A DNA stretch of 64,000 nt from Sphingobacteriales bacterium (GCA_027486795.1 JAIXOI010000048.1:62001-126000); one strand, 5' to 3'. Counted from the first letter of the stretch, positions 1-8,091 are shown. A program made the numbers and translations. The notes: generated by a model from the sequence alone, not told the origin.

Positions 1-925
1 ATACACCGTGGCATCGGGCGCAATTGTTGGTAAATATGGTTTGCCCTTCGGCGGCCAGGTTTTGGTCAATTGCTTTAGGATAAGCTGGTGGCTGCAATTG
101 CTCAATCCAAGCCAGTACATCGTCAAAGTTATCGTGTATGCGGTGCGCCTCGGCAGAGTCGGTAATACCTACCAAAGTAACCTGCATCAGCAGTTTCGTA
201 AAATCGCCACGGCCCATGCCATTGTAGTATAGGGCGTGTTTCTTTTTCACGTTCCACAGTGGCGGCACATCCGAAGCGGTAAGGCCAGCTGTTACATCAA
301 AATAGTTTTGTGGCAGCCATGCCACGCTCACTGGGTCGCGATGGGCTACTACCGATTGCTCCAATATAAAGGCAGGGTTAACGCCGGCAAATGGCGTAAC
401 AATATCGGATGCCGAAGCAGATGCCCCGCGAAACAAAGGCGCAAAGGTGATGGCCTCTGGCGAGTTGGCGCCGTATTGGTCGTTTATCAATGCATTAGCC
501 AAAACGAACGAACCCGTGTTGTCATCGGTAAAATCGGAAAAGCTATTGCCCAACCCCAATATAAACTGCCCATCGATACTAGCGGAGTGGCAGCCAAAGC
601 AGGTAATACCACCAACGGCCAAAACCGTATCAACATAATAGGCATTGAAATTGCGCGGAATAACATCATTGGGTGCGGTTCGACCCAGCAAGTTGCTGTT
701 ATCCTGACCAAAAAACTGGGTAAATACATTGTAAGGTATACCACCGCCAATGAAATTGCCGTAGCGCAAAAAGTCGTAGCCCGCAGCGACATTTCCCGTG
801 CTCACTTGCGTGCTAGGTTCAATGTAGATAAGGCCATCGCTAGGGTCAGTATCCTCCTTATCCTTTTTACAGCCTAAAGAAAAGATGAGGTTAACGGATA
901 AGATGAACAGTATATATCGGTGCAC
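1..925 (-). CDS. Di-heme c-type cytochrome lipoprotein, cytochrome c peroxidase/RoxA-like (C-terminus cut by window)
   Basis: The minus strand is open from a GTG at 925-923 to the left edge. The N-terminus is a short hydrophobic stretch ending in the lipobox FSLGC followed by KKDKED, so this is probably a periplasm-facing or surface lipoprotein. Two heme c motifs are visible: CFGCH about 95 residues in, and CARCH at the cut end. Between them lies PPLWNVKKKHALYYNGMG, which resembles the linker seen in di-heme peroxidase-like and RoxA-type proteins. The family transfers electrons or activates peroxide/oxygen; the substrate cannot be read here. The start is inferred because no ATG fits before the lipobox. 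Heme attachment would need the Ccm machinery at 56.8-58.8 kb. It is divergent from the aldolase gene. Confidence 0.75.
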   Translation of the reverse strand, partial: MHRYILFILSVNLIFSLGCKKDKEDTDPSDGLIYIEPSTQVSTGNVAAGYDFLRYGNFIGGGIPYNVFTQFFGQDNSNLLGRTAPNDVIPRNFNAYYVDTVLAVGGITCFGCHSASIDGQFILGLGNSFSDFTDDNTGSFVLANALINDQYGANSPEAITFAPLFRGASASASDIVTPFAGVNPAFILEQSVVAHRDPVSVAWLPQNYFDVTAGLTASDVPPLWNVKKKHALYYNGMGRGDFTKLLMQVTLVGITDSAEAHRIHDNFDDVLAWIEQLQPPAYPKAIDQNLAAEGQTIFTNNCARCHGV

Positions 926-1067
926 GTGCCAGGTTTTTGGTGCGGTTAAATTATGGAAATTCTTAGTTTATTGCATATTCAATCACAATAATTACTAAGA
1001 GCAGCCTAATTCTTTGTTAAGATTGTGCAAATAGTGCAACTCTTAACTAAGAAAATACCATTTTGCC

Positions 1068-1075
1068 TATATTTG
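1068..1075 (+). promoter_or_regulatory. Bacteroidota -7 box (TATATTTG) of the aldolase gene
   Basis: TATATTTG matches the TAnnTTTG consensus and lies 31 bases before the aldolase ATG. No clear TTTG -33 element is seen at the usual 19-base distance. Confidence 0.55.
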
Positions 1076-1106
1076 CACCTGATTTACCAAAGAAAAACAA
1101 TTACGC

Positions 1107-2165
1107 ATGTCATTAAGCAAAATTCAGGAGCTATTGGGCGATCAAGCCAGCTACCTTTTGGAGCACGAGAGCAAGACCGTTAGCAAAGATTTGTTGCACC
1201 TGCCTGGCCCCGATTTTATCGATCGTGTATGGAAAGATAGCAACCGCAGTCCGCAAGTATTGCGCAACTTGGCTGCCATAAACAACCATGGCCGCTTGGC
1301 TGGTACTGGCTACGTTTCTATTTTGCCAGTTGACCAAGGCATTGAGCACACTGCTGGTGCATCGTTTGCCCCTAACCCTATCTATTTTGACTCGGAGAAC
1401 ATCGTGAAATTGGCCATCGAAGGTGGTTGCAATGCTGTGGCTTCAACGTATGGTGTGTTGGGTAGCGTGGCGCGCAAGTATTCGCACAAAATCCCTTTTA
1501 TTGTTAAAATAAACCACAACGAGCTACTTACTTACCCTAATAAGTTCGACCAGATAATGTTCGGCACCGTGAAAAGTGCTTACGACATGGGTGCTGCTGC
1601 TGTGGGAGCTACTATATACTTCGGTTCGGAAGAATCGACCCGCCAGATACAAGAAGTGGCCGAGGCGTTTGAATATGCCCACGAGCTAGGTATGGCTACC
1701 GTGCTTTGGTGCTACTTGCGCAACAACGGTTTTAAGGTTGGTGATAAGGATTTCCACGTTTCGGCTGACATTACCGGGCAAGCAAACCACTTGGGCGTAA
1801 CCATTCAGGCGGATATCATCAAACAAAAACTACCAGAAAACAACGGTGGTTTTAACGAAATCAAATTCGGCAAAACCCACAAGAAGGTTTACAGCGATTT
1901 GAGCACCGACCACCCTATCGACCTTTGCCGCTACCAAGTGGTAAACTGCTACATGGGCCGCAATGGCTTGATTAACTCTGGCGGTGCTTCTAGTGGCGCT
2001 AGCGATTTGTCAGAAGCAGTTGCAACAGCCGTTATCAATAAGCGTGCTGGTGGCATGGGCCTTATCAGTGGCCGTAAAGCATTCCAACGCCCAATGAACG
2101 AAGGTGTTGGCATTTTGAACGCGATACAGGATGTTTACTTGGAGAAAGGTGTTACGATTGCCTAG
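1107..2165 (+). CDS. fbaB: Fructose-bisphosphate aldolase class I (FbaB/DhnA family)
   Basis: This 352-residue cytosolic enzyme cleaves fructose 1,6-bisphosphate to dihydroxyacetone phosphate and glyceraldehyde 3-phosphate in glycolysis and gluconeogenesis. It is collinear with E. coli FbaB over most of its length: LPVDQGIEH near residue 74, the ADIIKQK segment with the probable Schiff-base Lys239, [18 protein letters not shown] near 290, and the end [15 protein letters not shown]...QDVYL. As a class I enzyme it needs no metal. The length is normal for the family. It is monocistronic, with its own promoter box upstream and a strong terminator 56 bases downstream. Nothing looks damaged. Confidence 0.95.
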   Translation: MSLSKIQELLGDQASYLLEHESKTVSKDLLHLPGPDFIDRVWKDSNRSPQVLRNLAAINNHGRLAGTGYVSILPVDQGIEHTAGASFAPNPIYFDSENIVKLAIEGGCNAVASTYGVLGSVARKYSHKIPFIVKINHNELLTYPNKFDQIMFGTVKSAYDMGAAAVGATIYFGSEESTRQIQEVAEAFEYAHELGMATVLWCYLRNNGFKVGDKDFHVSADITGQANHLGVTIQADIIKQKLPENNGGFNEIKFGKTHKKVYSDLSTDHPIDLCRYQVVNCYMGRNGLINSGGASSGASDLSEAVATAVINKRAGGMGLISGRKAFQRPMNEGVGILNAIQDVYLEKGVTIA

Positions 2166-2220
2166 ATTTTAGACTCAAGACGCAAGACATAAGACACAAG
2201 ACTTGCTTCATAAAGTATTA

Positions 2221-2250
2221 ACGGCTCGCAGGTTTGCGGGCCGTTTTTTT
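2221..2250 (+). terminator. Intrinsic terminator of fbaB
   Basis: ACGGCTCGCA and TGCGGGCCGT form a 10-bp stem with one G:T pair and a GGTT loop, followed by seven T. It ends the aldolase transcript. Confidence 0.85.
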
Positions 2251-2264
2251 GTTTTGTCTTCGAT

Positions 2265-2418
2265 CCCTCACCTAACCTCTCCCCCATTCGACAGGCTCAG
2301 GACAGGCTCCGGGCGAGGGATTAAAAAAAGCTTCGCTCATTTTTAACTATTTGAGCAGACTTAATTTTGAGCGAAGCGAAAAAATACCCCTCTCCCACTG
2401 GGAGAGGTTGGGTGAGGG
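2265..2418. repeat. 154-bp element with 19-bp terminal inverted repeats (REP/MITE-like)
   Basis: The left end CCCTCACCTAACCTCTCCC (2265-2283) returns inverted at 2400-2418 with one mismatch. Inside is a second inverted pair built on TTCGCTCA (2332-2339) and TGAGCGAA (2368-2375). There is no reading frame of note. A single half of the same terminal sequence occurs at 28105-28123, so the family is dispersed. It sits between the fbaB terminator and the end of the aldo/keto reductase gene. Confidence 0.7.
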
Positions 2419-2432
2419 CAACGTGGCAGTAT

Positions 2433-3383
2433 TCAATAACCACTCGCGGCATCCAGCAAGGCCAACGCTTCCGCATCCAACTTCAAATGGGCAGCCGCCA
2501 TCAATGCTGTCAACTGCTCAGTATTGGTGGCGCTGGCTATGGGGGCAGCAAGGTTGGAGCGGCTTATGAGCCACGCTAGGGCAACTGTGGCTTGGGTAGT
2601 GTTGTGTTGTGCGCTAACGGTATCCAAAGCTTTTATAATGGCCAGTCCGCGTTCATTGAGGTATTTGCCCATACCGCCGACACGCTTGCTTTTGGTGAAA
2701 TCAGCTTCGGTGCGGTACTTACCTGTAAGAAAACCACTGGCCAGGCTGAAATAGCTTATCACGCTTAGGTTGTTGTTCTGCACCACGGGTAGCAAATCTT
2801 GCTCATATTTTTCGCGGGCATATAGGTTGTATTCGGGTTGCAGGGTTTCATAGCGGGCCCAGTTGTTGGCTGCACTGATATCCAGTGCCTTTTGTAGGCG
2901 CTCACCACTATAATTGCTAGCGCCAATAGCTTTTACCTTACCGTTTTGCACCAGCTCGTTAAAAGTCTCTAATGTTTCTTCTAGCGGGGTTTCGATGTCG
3001 TCTTTATGGGCTTGATATAGGTCAATGTAATCGGTTTGTAGTCGGTTGAGCGACCGCTCTACCGATGCTAAAATATGCTTGCGCGAAAGGCCCTTGCCGT
3101 TCTCCTTCATATCCATGCCCACCTTGGTGGCAATCACCACCTCGCTGCGACGACCGGTTTGCTTTATCCAATTACCAAGTATCGTTTCCGACTCACCGCC
3201 CACATGCCCAAGGTTCCAAATACTGTATACATCGGCCGTGTCAATCAAATTAAAACCACCATCCACAAACTGGTCGAGCAGATTGATCGACATGCCTTCA
3301 TTTATCGTCCAGCCGAATACGTTGCCGCCAAAGGCTAGTGGGGCAATGGTGATGTTGGTTTGGCCTAGGGTTTGGTGTTGCAT
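2433..3383 (-). CDS. Aldo/keto reductase
   Basis: This 316-residue NADPH-dependent oxidoreductase has a TIM-barrel fold. The catalytic tetrad of the superfamily is readable: Asp48 in IDTA, Tyr53 in DVY, Lys87 in VIATK and His126 in LYQAH. The stretch ETFNELVQNGKVKAIGASNYS is typical of the AKR11/YajO-like bacterial branch. The substrate is probably a small aldehyde or ketone, but it cannot be named from the sequence. Length is normal, the ATG is well placed, and it appears to be transcribed alone. The downstream end abuts the inverted-repeat element at 2265-2418. Confidence 0.9.
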   Translation of the reverse strand: MQHQTLGQTNITIAPLAFGGNVFGWTINEGMSINLLDQFVDGGFNLIDTADVYSIWNLGHVGGESETILGNWIKQTGRRSEVVIATKVGMDMKENGKGLSRKHILASVERSLNRLQTDYIDLYQAHKDDIETPLEETLETFNELVQNGKVKAIGASNYSGERLQKALDISAANNWARYETLQPEYNLYAREKYEQDLLPVVQNNNLSVISYFSLASGFLTGKYRTEADFTKSKRVGGMGKYLNERGLAIIKALDTVSAQHNTTQATVALAWLISRSNLAAPIASATNTEQLTALMAAAHLKLDAEALALLDAASGY

Positions 3384-3490
3384 GGTAAGTAAGATTGGTA
3401 ATTGGCAAACATAGGAAATTATGCGTTTCTTAAAAACTACAATACCAAATCACATCCTTTGTTTACCGAACCACCATTACAGGCATAAAA

Positions 3491-3525
3491 ACAAAAAAGG
3501 CCCCGCCGTATAACACGGTGGAGCC
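3491..3525 (-). terminator. Terminator of tRNA-Leu
   Basis: On the minus strand GGCTCCACCG and CGGCGGGGCC form a 10-bp stem with one mismatch and one wobble pair, then a run of six T, just after the tRNA. Confidence 0.75.
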
Positions 3526-3545
3526 AATTAAAGTGCCTGAAAGCG

Positions 3546-3629
3546 TGCCCGGAACAAGATTCGAACTTGCACGTGCGTAAGCACACAACACCCTCAATGT
3601 TGCTTGTCTACCAATTTCAACACCCGGGC
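3546..3629 (-). tRNA. tRNA-Leu (anticodon GAG)
   Basis: The 84-nt cloverleaf has acceptor GCCCGGG/TCCGGGC, the anticodon stem CAACA/TGTTG around loop TTGAGGG (anticodon GAG), a long variable arm as expected for leucine, and T loop TTCGAAT. CCA is not encoded. It reads CUC and, by wobble, CUU codons. Confidence 0.95.
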
Positions 3630-3636
3630 AGGGTGA

Positions 3637-3644
3637 CAAAAGTA
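3637..3644 (-). promoter_or_regulatory. Possible -7 box of tRNA-Leu (TACTTTTG)
   Basis: TACTTTTG fits TAnnTTTG, 7 bases before the mature tRNA end. A terminator between the two tRNA genes implies tRNA-Leu needs its own promoter. No clean -33 element is seen. Confidence 0.5.
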
Positions 3645-3698
3645 ATAAGGTATAAACGATGTAGGTACCGCAATTCGTTCAACCGAAAAATTGTCAAC

Positions 3699-3727
3699 GA
3701 AAAAAGGCAGTTTTTTACAACTGCCTT
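3699..3727 (-). terminator. Terminator of tRNA-Lys
   Basis: AAGGCAGTT and AACTGCCTT form a perfect 9-bp stem on the minus strand, followed by T-rich sequence, directly after the lysine tRNA. Confidence 0.85.
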
Positions 3728-3736
3728 GACTCTCCG

Positions 3737-3809
3737 TGATTTCGCTGGGATTCGAACCCAGGGCCCGTACATTAAAAGTGTACTGCTCTACCAGCTGAGC
3801 TACGAAATC
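3737..3809 (-). tRNA. tRNA-Lys (anticodon TTT)
   Basis: The 73-nt cloverleaf has a perfect acceptor GATTTCG/CGAAATC, D arm GCTCAGCTGGTAGAGC, anticodon stem GTACA/TGTAC with loop CTTTTAA (anticodon TTT), and T arm CTGGG/CCCAG around TTCGAAT. CCA is not encoded. Confidence 0.97.
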
Positions 3810-3838
3810 ATTAATGTGCCTTTTTTTGAAAAGCTTTG

Positions 3839-3869
3839 CAAAGATAGGTCAATAACGGGGTGTAGCAAA
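3839..3869 (-). promoter_or_regulatory. Consensus Bacteroidota promoter of tRNA-Lys
   Basis: On the minus strand TTTG (3869-3866), 19 bases, then TATCTTTG (3846-3839). This is the full TTTG-N19-TAnnTTTG arrangement and the best promoter in the window. It lies 29 bases before the mature tRNA. Confidence 0.85.
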
Positions 3870-3933
3870 ATTATGACACTCTTTTTTTGCAAAAAATGTA
3901 GAATAAAGCAATCGCTTTTACTTTAATTAAGCG

Positions 3934-4434
3934 TTACTCTTTGATAATGACACCAGTAGCTTCAAAAGCCAATACTGGTTCAGGTTGCGTAATTGCGTCA
4001 ATTTCAGCCTCAGTTTTGCCGGCGTCCTCTGCATAGTGCTTCAATTCCTCAACTGTCAGGGTTTCGTAATAAGCCTTACCTTCCATAATTACAGGTTTAC
4101 CTGCACTTTCTAAAGGCACAAAAAAACCATAGTCTTTAAAGGTTACCTTCATTTCCTTGCCATCCGCGAGGGCCACACGCATCCAGCAGCCTTTCTTTTT
4201 GCAGCACGAATTAATTACCGTTTCCACCTTTCCAGTAAAGGTGCTGTCGGTTTGCATTTTTGCTACCAGCTCGGCGGTAGTTATGGCACCATCAGCAGTT
4301 ATGCTATCCCCGTGGTATGTTGCGGTTTCAACGGTTTCGGCAGTGGTAGGCTCTGTTGCAGGCGCTTCGCCACTGGCACAACTGTTTAGAAACATTACTG
4401 CCACTGAGGTAGCAAGGATTAATAGCTTTTTCAT
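3934..4434 (-). CDS. DUF4920 lipoprotein
   Basis: This 166-residue protein has a lipoprotein signal peptide ending at FLNSC (Cys19), then a Thr/Glu-rich linker and a compact C-terminal domain. The domain carries NSCCKKKGCWM and a VTFKDYGFFVP segment, which I recognise from the DUF4920 family of Bacteroidota. The cysteine cluster suggests metal binding or redox chemistry, but no function is established. Its ATG overlaps the last unit of a 7-bp tandem repeat that fills the 5' leader (4433-4480), leaving no visible Shine-Dalgarno site. It is transcribed in the same direction as the FAD oxidoreductase upstream, 123 bases away. Confidence 0.8.
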   Translation of the reverse strand: MKKLLILATSVAVMFLNSCASGEAPATEPTTAETVETATYHGDSITADGAITTAELVAKMQTDSTFTGKVETVINSCCKKKGCWMRVALADGKEMKVTFKDYGFFVPLESAGKPVIMEGKAYYETLTVEELKHYAEDAGKTEAEIDAITQPEPVLAFEATGVIIKE

Positions 4435-4480
4435 TGGTTATTGGTTATTGGTTATTGGTTATTGGTTATTGGTTATTGGA
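4433..4480. repeat. 7-bp tandem repeat (ATTGGTT x6 plus a partial copy)
   Basis: Six perfect head-to-tail copies of ATTGGTT run from 4433 to 4474, with a partial seventh copy. The array forms the 5' leader of the DUF4920 lipoprotein gene, up to and into its start codon. Copy-number change by slippage would alter leader length and could alter expression. Confidence 0.95.
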
Positions 4481-4557
4481 AAATGAACGATGAATGTATT
4501 TAGTTCAAAACAGTTAAAAAGTCTTGTGTCTTGTATCTAGTATCTTATGTCTAGCTT

Positions 4558-5793
4558 TCATTTGTTCAATAGCAAATTTACGTAAAAGCTTGGTTGTTTC
4601 AATCGTTCACGCATGTCCATATCCTCAAACATGCACGAAATGGTTTCTTGCAATGTTTTGCTTTTTTGGGCTTTGTTTACCACCAAATTGAACAACCAAG
4701 GCACTGTAACCAGTTGTTGCATTTTTCGGCTCAACGATAGCTCGCTCCAAAGGCGGCGGTAAACCGCAGTGTCATAAACTGCTAAGCTCCCTTTGGTGAA
4801 GTTGCTGCTAGCAATAACCTGCTGCGCAGCCAGCATACCCGTCATCATGGCATTGCCTATGCCTTCGCCCGTAAATGGATCAATGAGCGATGCGGCATCA
4901 CCGATAAGCATAAAATTGTCGCCTGAAATAAGTCGTTTCTTTGAGCCTAGCGGCAAACCATAGCCGCGCACCTCATCTACCTGCGTTGCCTTCTCAAAGC
5001 GCTTTTTAAGCACTGGGTTGCCTTCAATCACTTGCGGCAGCAATTGCTTTAGGTTTAGCTTTCGTTTGCTTATATAATCACTGCGCACGCCAAGGCCCAC
5101 ATTAGCGCCACCATTGGGCAGCGGAAAAATCCAAAAATAGCCTGGAAGCAAATCCTTTATAAAATGAAGCTCGATAAAATTATCGGCATCCATGCCCTGC
5201 ACACCTTCATAATACGCCCTTATGCCAGCGCAATAATGCTTCGGTTCCATTTGTATACCACCGTGGTGCCGTGCAAACGATGATTGCGCACCATCGGCCA
5301 CCAATAACAATTTGGTGCTAATGGTAACTGTACCATCCTTACCGGCGGCAGTATAGCCATCAAGGGTTTTGGTGTATTGTTCTAGCTTTAGGTTAGGCAA
5401 ATAAGTTACCGATGGGTACTTCAATGCCTCTTGAAGCAGAAAGTGGTCAAAATCAAAGCGCTTGATAATAAAACCTGGGGCTGCATCTTTGGCCTTGTTT
5501 ATACTGGTTTTAAAAGGTACTCTAAGCGCTTTACCATTAGGCGCTATAAAGTTTACGCCCCACGAACCCACTTGCGTTGGCTCAGCTGCCAATCGTTGAG
5601 CAATAATTGGGTCTATTTTTCTGAGCACCTCTACCACCTTGCCACTTAAGGCATCGCCACATATCTTATCGCGAGGAAAATTTGCTTTATCAACCAGCAA
5701 ACATGGCACCCCTGCCCTTCCCAACACCAAAGCTGCCGTAGCCCCGCCAGGGCCAGCACCAACTATACATATCTCGGTGGTATGGTTTGTCAT
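4558..5793 (-). CDS. FAD-dependent oxidoreductase, geranylgeranyl reductase family
   Basis: The 411-residue flavoprotein opens with the Rossmann motif GAGPGGATAA (residues 12-21) and continues with FPRDKICGDALSG, a hallmark of the geranylgeranyl reductase/PHBH-like group. GDAASLIDPFTGEGIGNAM in the C-terminal third is the second FAD-binding motif. Members reduce prenyl chains or hydroxylate or halogenate aromatic rings. A role on menaquinone or another isoprenoid side chain is possible but only inferred. Length and start are normal. It is followed by repeat-rich sequence and the lipoprotein gene. Confidence 0.85.
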   Translation of the reverse strand: MTNHTTEICIVGAGPGGATAALVLGRAGVPCLLVDKANFPRDKICGDALSGKVVEVLRKIDPIIAQRLAAEPTQVGSWGVNFIAPNGKALRVPFKTSINKAKDAAPGFIIKRFDFDHFLLQEALKYPSVTYLPNLKLEQYTKTLDGYTAAGKDGTVTISTKLLLVADGAQSSFARHHGGIQMEPKHYCAGIRAYYEGVQGMDADNFIELHFIKDLLPGYFWIFPLPNGGANVGLGVRSDYISKRKLNLKQLLPQVIEGNPVLKKRFEKATQVDEVRGYGLPLGSKKRLISGDNFMLIGDAASLIDPFTGEGIGNAMMTGMLAAQQVIASSNFTKGSLAVYDTAVYRRLWSELSLSRKMQQLVTVPWLFNLVVNKAQKSKTLQETISCMFEDMDMRERLKQPSFYVNLLLNK

Positions 5794-5819
5794 TAATTTA
5801 ACCGGTAATTAGTTCATTA

Positions 5820-5852
5820 AATTAAGAAAGCGGGCTATCGACCCGCTTTCTT
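5820..5852 (-). terminator. Terminator downstream of the peptidoglycan-binding protein gene
   Basis: AAGAAAGCGGG and CCCGCTTTCTT form a perfect 11-bp stem with a 7-base loop, followed on the minus strand by AATTTAAT. It lies 25 bases past the stop codon at 5877. Confidence 0.75.
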
Positions 5853-5876
5853 ATATACTATTAGTTAACCTAAAGC

Positions 5877-6683
5877 CTATCGTTGTACGCCCAACGCTTG
5901 CAAGGTTTCTAAGCTGATAACCTTGGTAATTGGTAAGTTCTTCTCGCCTTGAAATTTATTCATGGCATCCAAAGATTTACCGCCCCAAGCTCCATCAACC
6001 GGGCCCGCGTCGTATCCTTTGTCAGTAAGAGCTTTTTGCACTTTTTTCACTAATTCTATATTAATCTGGTCGCTGCAAATCACTTCTTTCCAATCAATAA
6101 AGCCTTTCTTTACCAATTGGCGTTTCATTACCGTTTTGTATGTAGCAGGCACTTCATACTCCATTACGCCAGCAGGAGTTTTAAGTATGCGTTTGGTAGC
6201 AATTTTTATTTCAGCAGGAATATTCACCTCGCGAGTATAAGACGGGGTTTCTAATACCTTGCGGCTGTATGTTGTATATTTTGCTGGCACTTCAACCAAG
6301 CAAACCACGCGGCAATCGGCAGGGTTAGTAGAAAGGCAATTAGGATCAATCTTACCAGTTTCCCAACGAGTAGTTGGTGGGGCTACCAATACCGTTTCAA
6401 TAACAGTTGTGTACGTTTCGGCCACTACTTCCAACCTTTTCTCGGCTGGGCGCAATACCAATGTATCGTATACATACTCGTAAATAGCAGGTATACTTAT
6501 AGATTTGGTGTAAGCCGGACGATCAATCTCGGTTACTTCTTTATATTCGTACTCATTGGGAGTATAAACTTGCAAGTAACAGGTACCAGGCTTTGCACTT
6601 GGCGGATATTCGTCTTGCGCGTTAACTTGCACGCATACAAGCGAAACAAGTAAAAACAAGATGTATTTTTTGGCGCTCTGCAT
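5877..6683 (-). CDS. Secreted protein with C-terminal peptidoglycan-binding domain
   Basis: Starting from MQSAKK this is about 268 residues, with a signal peptide ending VQVNAQ. The middle is built of repeats around 'PA-Y/E' phrases (IPAIYEY, VPAKYTT, IPAEIKI, VPATYKT), likely a beta-rich rod. The last 60 residues are a PG_binding_1 domain (VQKALTDKGYDAGPVDGAWG). It probably sits in the periplasm or outer membrane bound to the cell wall. The frame is open further upstream to 6731, but a promoter box lies at 6729-6736, so an internal ATG at 6683 or 6689 must be the start. It is terminated by the hairpin at 5820-5852. Confidence 0.75.
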   Translation of the reverse strand: MQSAKKYILFLLVSLVCVQVNAQDEYPPSAKPGTCYLQVYTPNEYEYKEVTEIDRPAYTKSISIPAIYEYVYDTLVLRPAEKRLEVVAETYTTVIETVLVAPPTTRWETGKIDPNCLSTNPADCRVVCLVEVPAKYTTYSRKVLETPSYTREVNIPAEIKIATKRILKTPAGVMEYEVPATYKTVMKRQLVKKGFIDWKEVICSDQINIELVKKVQKALTDKGYDAGPVDGAWGGKSLDAMNKFQGEKNLPITKVISLETLQALGVQR

Positions 6684-6728
6684 TATCATTGGTAAGTTTT
6701 GTTTAAAACAAACTACTATACGAAAGTA

Positions 6729-6736
6729 CAAATTTA
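6729..6736 (-). promoter_or_regulatory. -7 box TAAATTTG upstream of the peptidoglycan-binding protein gene
   Basis: TAAATTTG matches TAnnTTTG on the minus strand, 45 bases before the ATG at 6683. It overlaps the upstream extension of the reading frame and so rules that extension out. Confidence 0.55.
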
Positions 6737-7183
6737 AGTGTTAGCATTCGAAATAGAAATAAAAAGGTTTTGTTTAATAGCTTTTTACTGAATTATTATC
6801 CACAATAATTGTCTCCTGGGCACTCAACTGTATTGTTATTCATCCAAATACTAGAGCCAGGCTAGCTTTTCAGCAGCATTAGCATTGTACAGCCAATTGC
6901 ACGTTAGTTTAGGAATAATAACATAATGGTATATAGTCAAGCCCACTTAGGGCTTTTACGCACTATTATGTTAGTTTAAATCATAGCATCCAATATGTTT
7001 GGCCTTTTTAATCAAGCCCAAGCAAAAAACCACTAAAAGCATATTCTGCAAAGCTAGATGAGCGCACGACGCCCGAAGAGCTGGGAACATAAAGTTATCT
7101 GGAAAGCTCTAGCTGCCGAAGCCGGAGAAGTGTTGAAATGGTAAGAAGCGTTTTCCGACGGCTAAAAACCCTTATTGTTAATA
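6737..7183. other. Gene-poor interval with palindromes and one DnaA-box-like site
   Basis: I see no convincing gene. TTATCCACA (6796-6804), a perfect DnaA-box consensus, sits in a symmetrical context AATTATT-N6-AATAATT (6791-6810). A longer imperfect inverted repeat around AAGCCC/GGGCTT lies at about 6921-6970. A 28-codon plus-strand frame at 7058-7144 (start MSARRPKSWEHK) is open, but nothing supports it as a gene. Confidence 0.4.
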
Positions 7184-7220
7184 AACAAGAGGGGCAACAC
7201 CATGTGCCGCCCCTCTTGTT
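7184..7220 (-). terminator. Terminator of the duplicated-domain secreted protein
   Basis: AACAAGAGGGGC and GCCCCTCTTGTT form a perfect 12-bp stem with a 13-base loop. On the minus strand it is followed by TATTAACAA, 25 bases past the stop. The stem is symmetrical, so it could also stop plus-strand transcripts. Confidence 0.75.
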
Positions 7221-7245
7221 AATTGTTGTACTAACTCTAGCGAAT

Positions 7246-8091
7246 TTACTTTTTCTTAATGGTTACCATTCCAGAGTTTATCCAAACTTCGTCGGCATTA
7301 TAAACTGAAAATTTATATTCGCCTGCGTCGTAAAAAGTATAGGTGAAATACGGGCGGTCCCAAGTTTCTTTTATATCGTACCTTTTGGTTTCAACAAACT
7401 CGGTGTAGTCATCGCCACCGCGAGGCTTTTTATAAATATCAACCACCAACTGGGTGGTTTTTAGTGCCTTACCGTTGTCCACCTGCAAAGTAAGGTATCC
7501 ACCATCTTTAGGTATTGTAAACTCAGTAGATTCATTAGAAGGCTCATTGTCAATTACTTCTTCGCAGAAAACAATTTTAGAATCGGAATAATAATAGGTA
7601 TCTACTTTTGTACTGCCGGTGCTACGTGGGTTGGGGGTAGTAGTGGTGGTGGTAGTAGAGCCTTTCAACTTCATTATCACGGTTCCAGAGCCAATAAATA
7701 CCTCGTCGGCATTGTACACATAGAATTTATAATCACCTACTCCTGCAAAAGTATACTCAAAGTAAGGCTTGTTCCAAGTTTCTTTAATATCGTAGTTCTT
7801 GGTTTCAACAAATTCGGTGTAATCAGAACCGCCAGAAGGCTTTTTATAAATATCCACTATCATTTGGGTGGTTTTCAATGGCTTACTGCCATTGTTTACT
7901 TGAACCGTTAAGCTACCACCTGAGCTTGGTATAATAAATGACGATGCTTCATTTACAGGTTCATTGTCGACAACCTCTTCGCAAAAAACAATTCTCGCAT
8001 CGGAGTAATAATAGGTATCTACTTGCGCCAACAGTTGGCTAGCAGTGGTAAGTAGTAGCAATACCACTGTAATAGGAATGAATTTTTTCAT
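7246..8091 (-). CDS. Secreted protein with two tandem copies of one domain; function unknown
   Basis: The 281-residue protein has a signal peptide ending LLAQ. It then carries two near-identical domains of about 120 residues (roughly 23-142 and 164-281), joined by a linker with seven consecutive Thr. Each copy begins VDTYYYSD, contains FCEEV and DNEP, has a IVDIYKKP strand and ends with YKF-VYNADEV. The pattern suggests an all-beta fold. One cysteine per domain is conserved. I recognise no family. The duplication is still clear at DNA level, so it is fairly recent or kept alike. It has its own terminator. Confidence 0.8.
   Translation of the reverse strand: MKKFIPITVVLLLLTTASQLLAQVDTYYYSDARIVFCEEVVDNEPVNEASSFIIPSSGGSLTVQVNNGSKPLKTTQMIVDIYKKPSGGSDYTEFVETKNYDIKETWNKPYFEYTFAGVGDYKFYVYNADEVFIGSGTVIMKLKGSTTTTTTTPNPRSTGSTKVDTYYYSDSKIVFCEEVIDNEPSNESTEFTIPKDGGYLTLQVDNGKALKTTQLVVDIYKKPRGGDDYTEFVETKRYDIKETWDRPYFTYTFYDAGEYKFSVYNADEVWINSGMVTIKKK

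Noticed and set aside
236-877. 213-codon plus-strand frame at the left edge
   Set aside because: It lies opposite the di-heme cytochrome gene, whose minus-strand reading has two CxxCH motifs and a lipobox; the plus frame has no protein-like features.
6796-6804. Replication origin suggested by a perfect DnaA box
   Set aside because: Only one box, no cluster, no dnaA or AT-rich unwinding region; a single box occurs by chance.
7058-7144. 28-codon plus-strand gene
   Set aside because: No ribosome-binding site, no homology and no promoter box; kept only as a remark.
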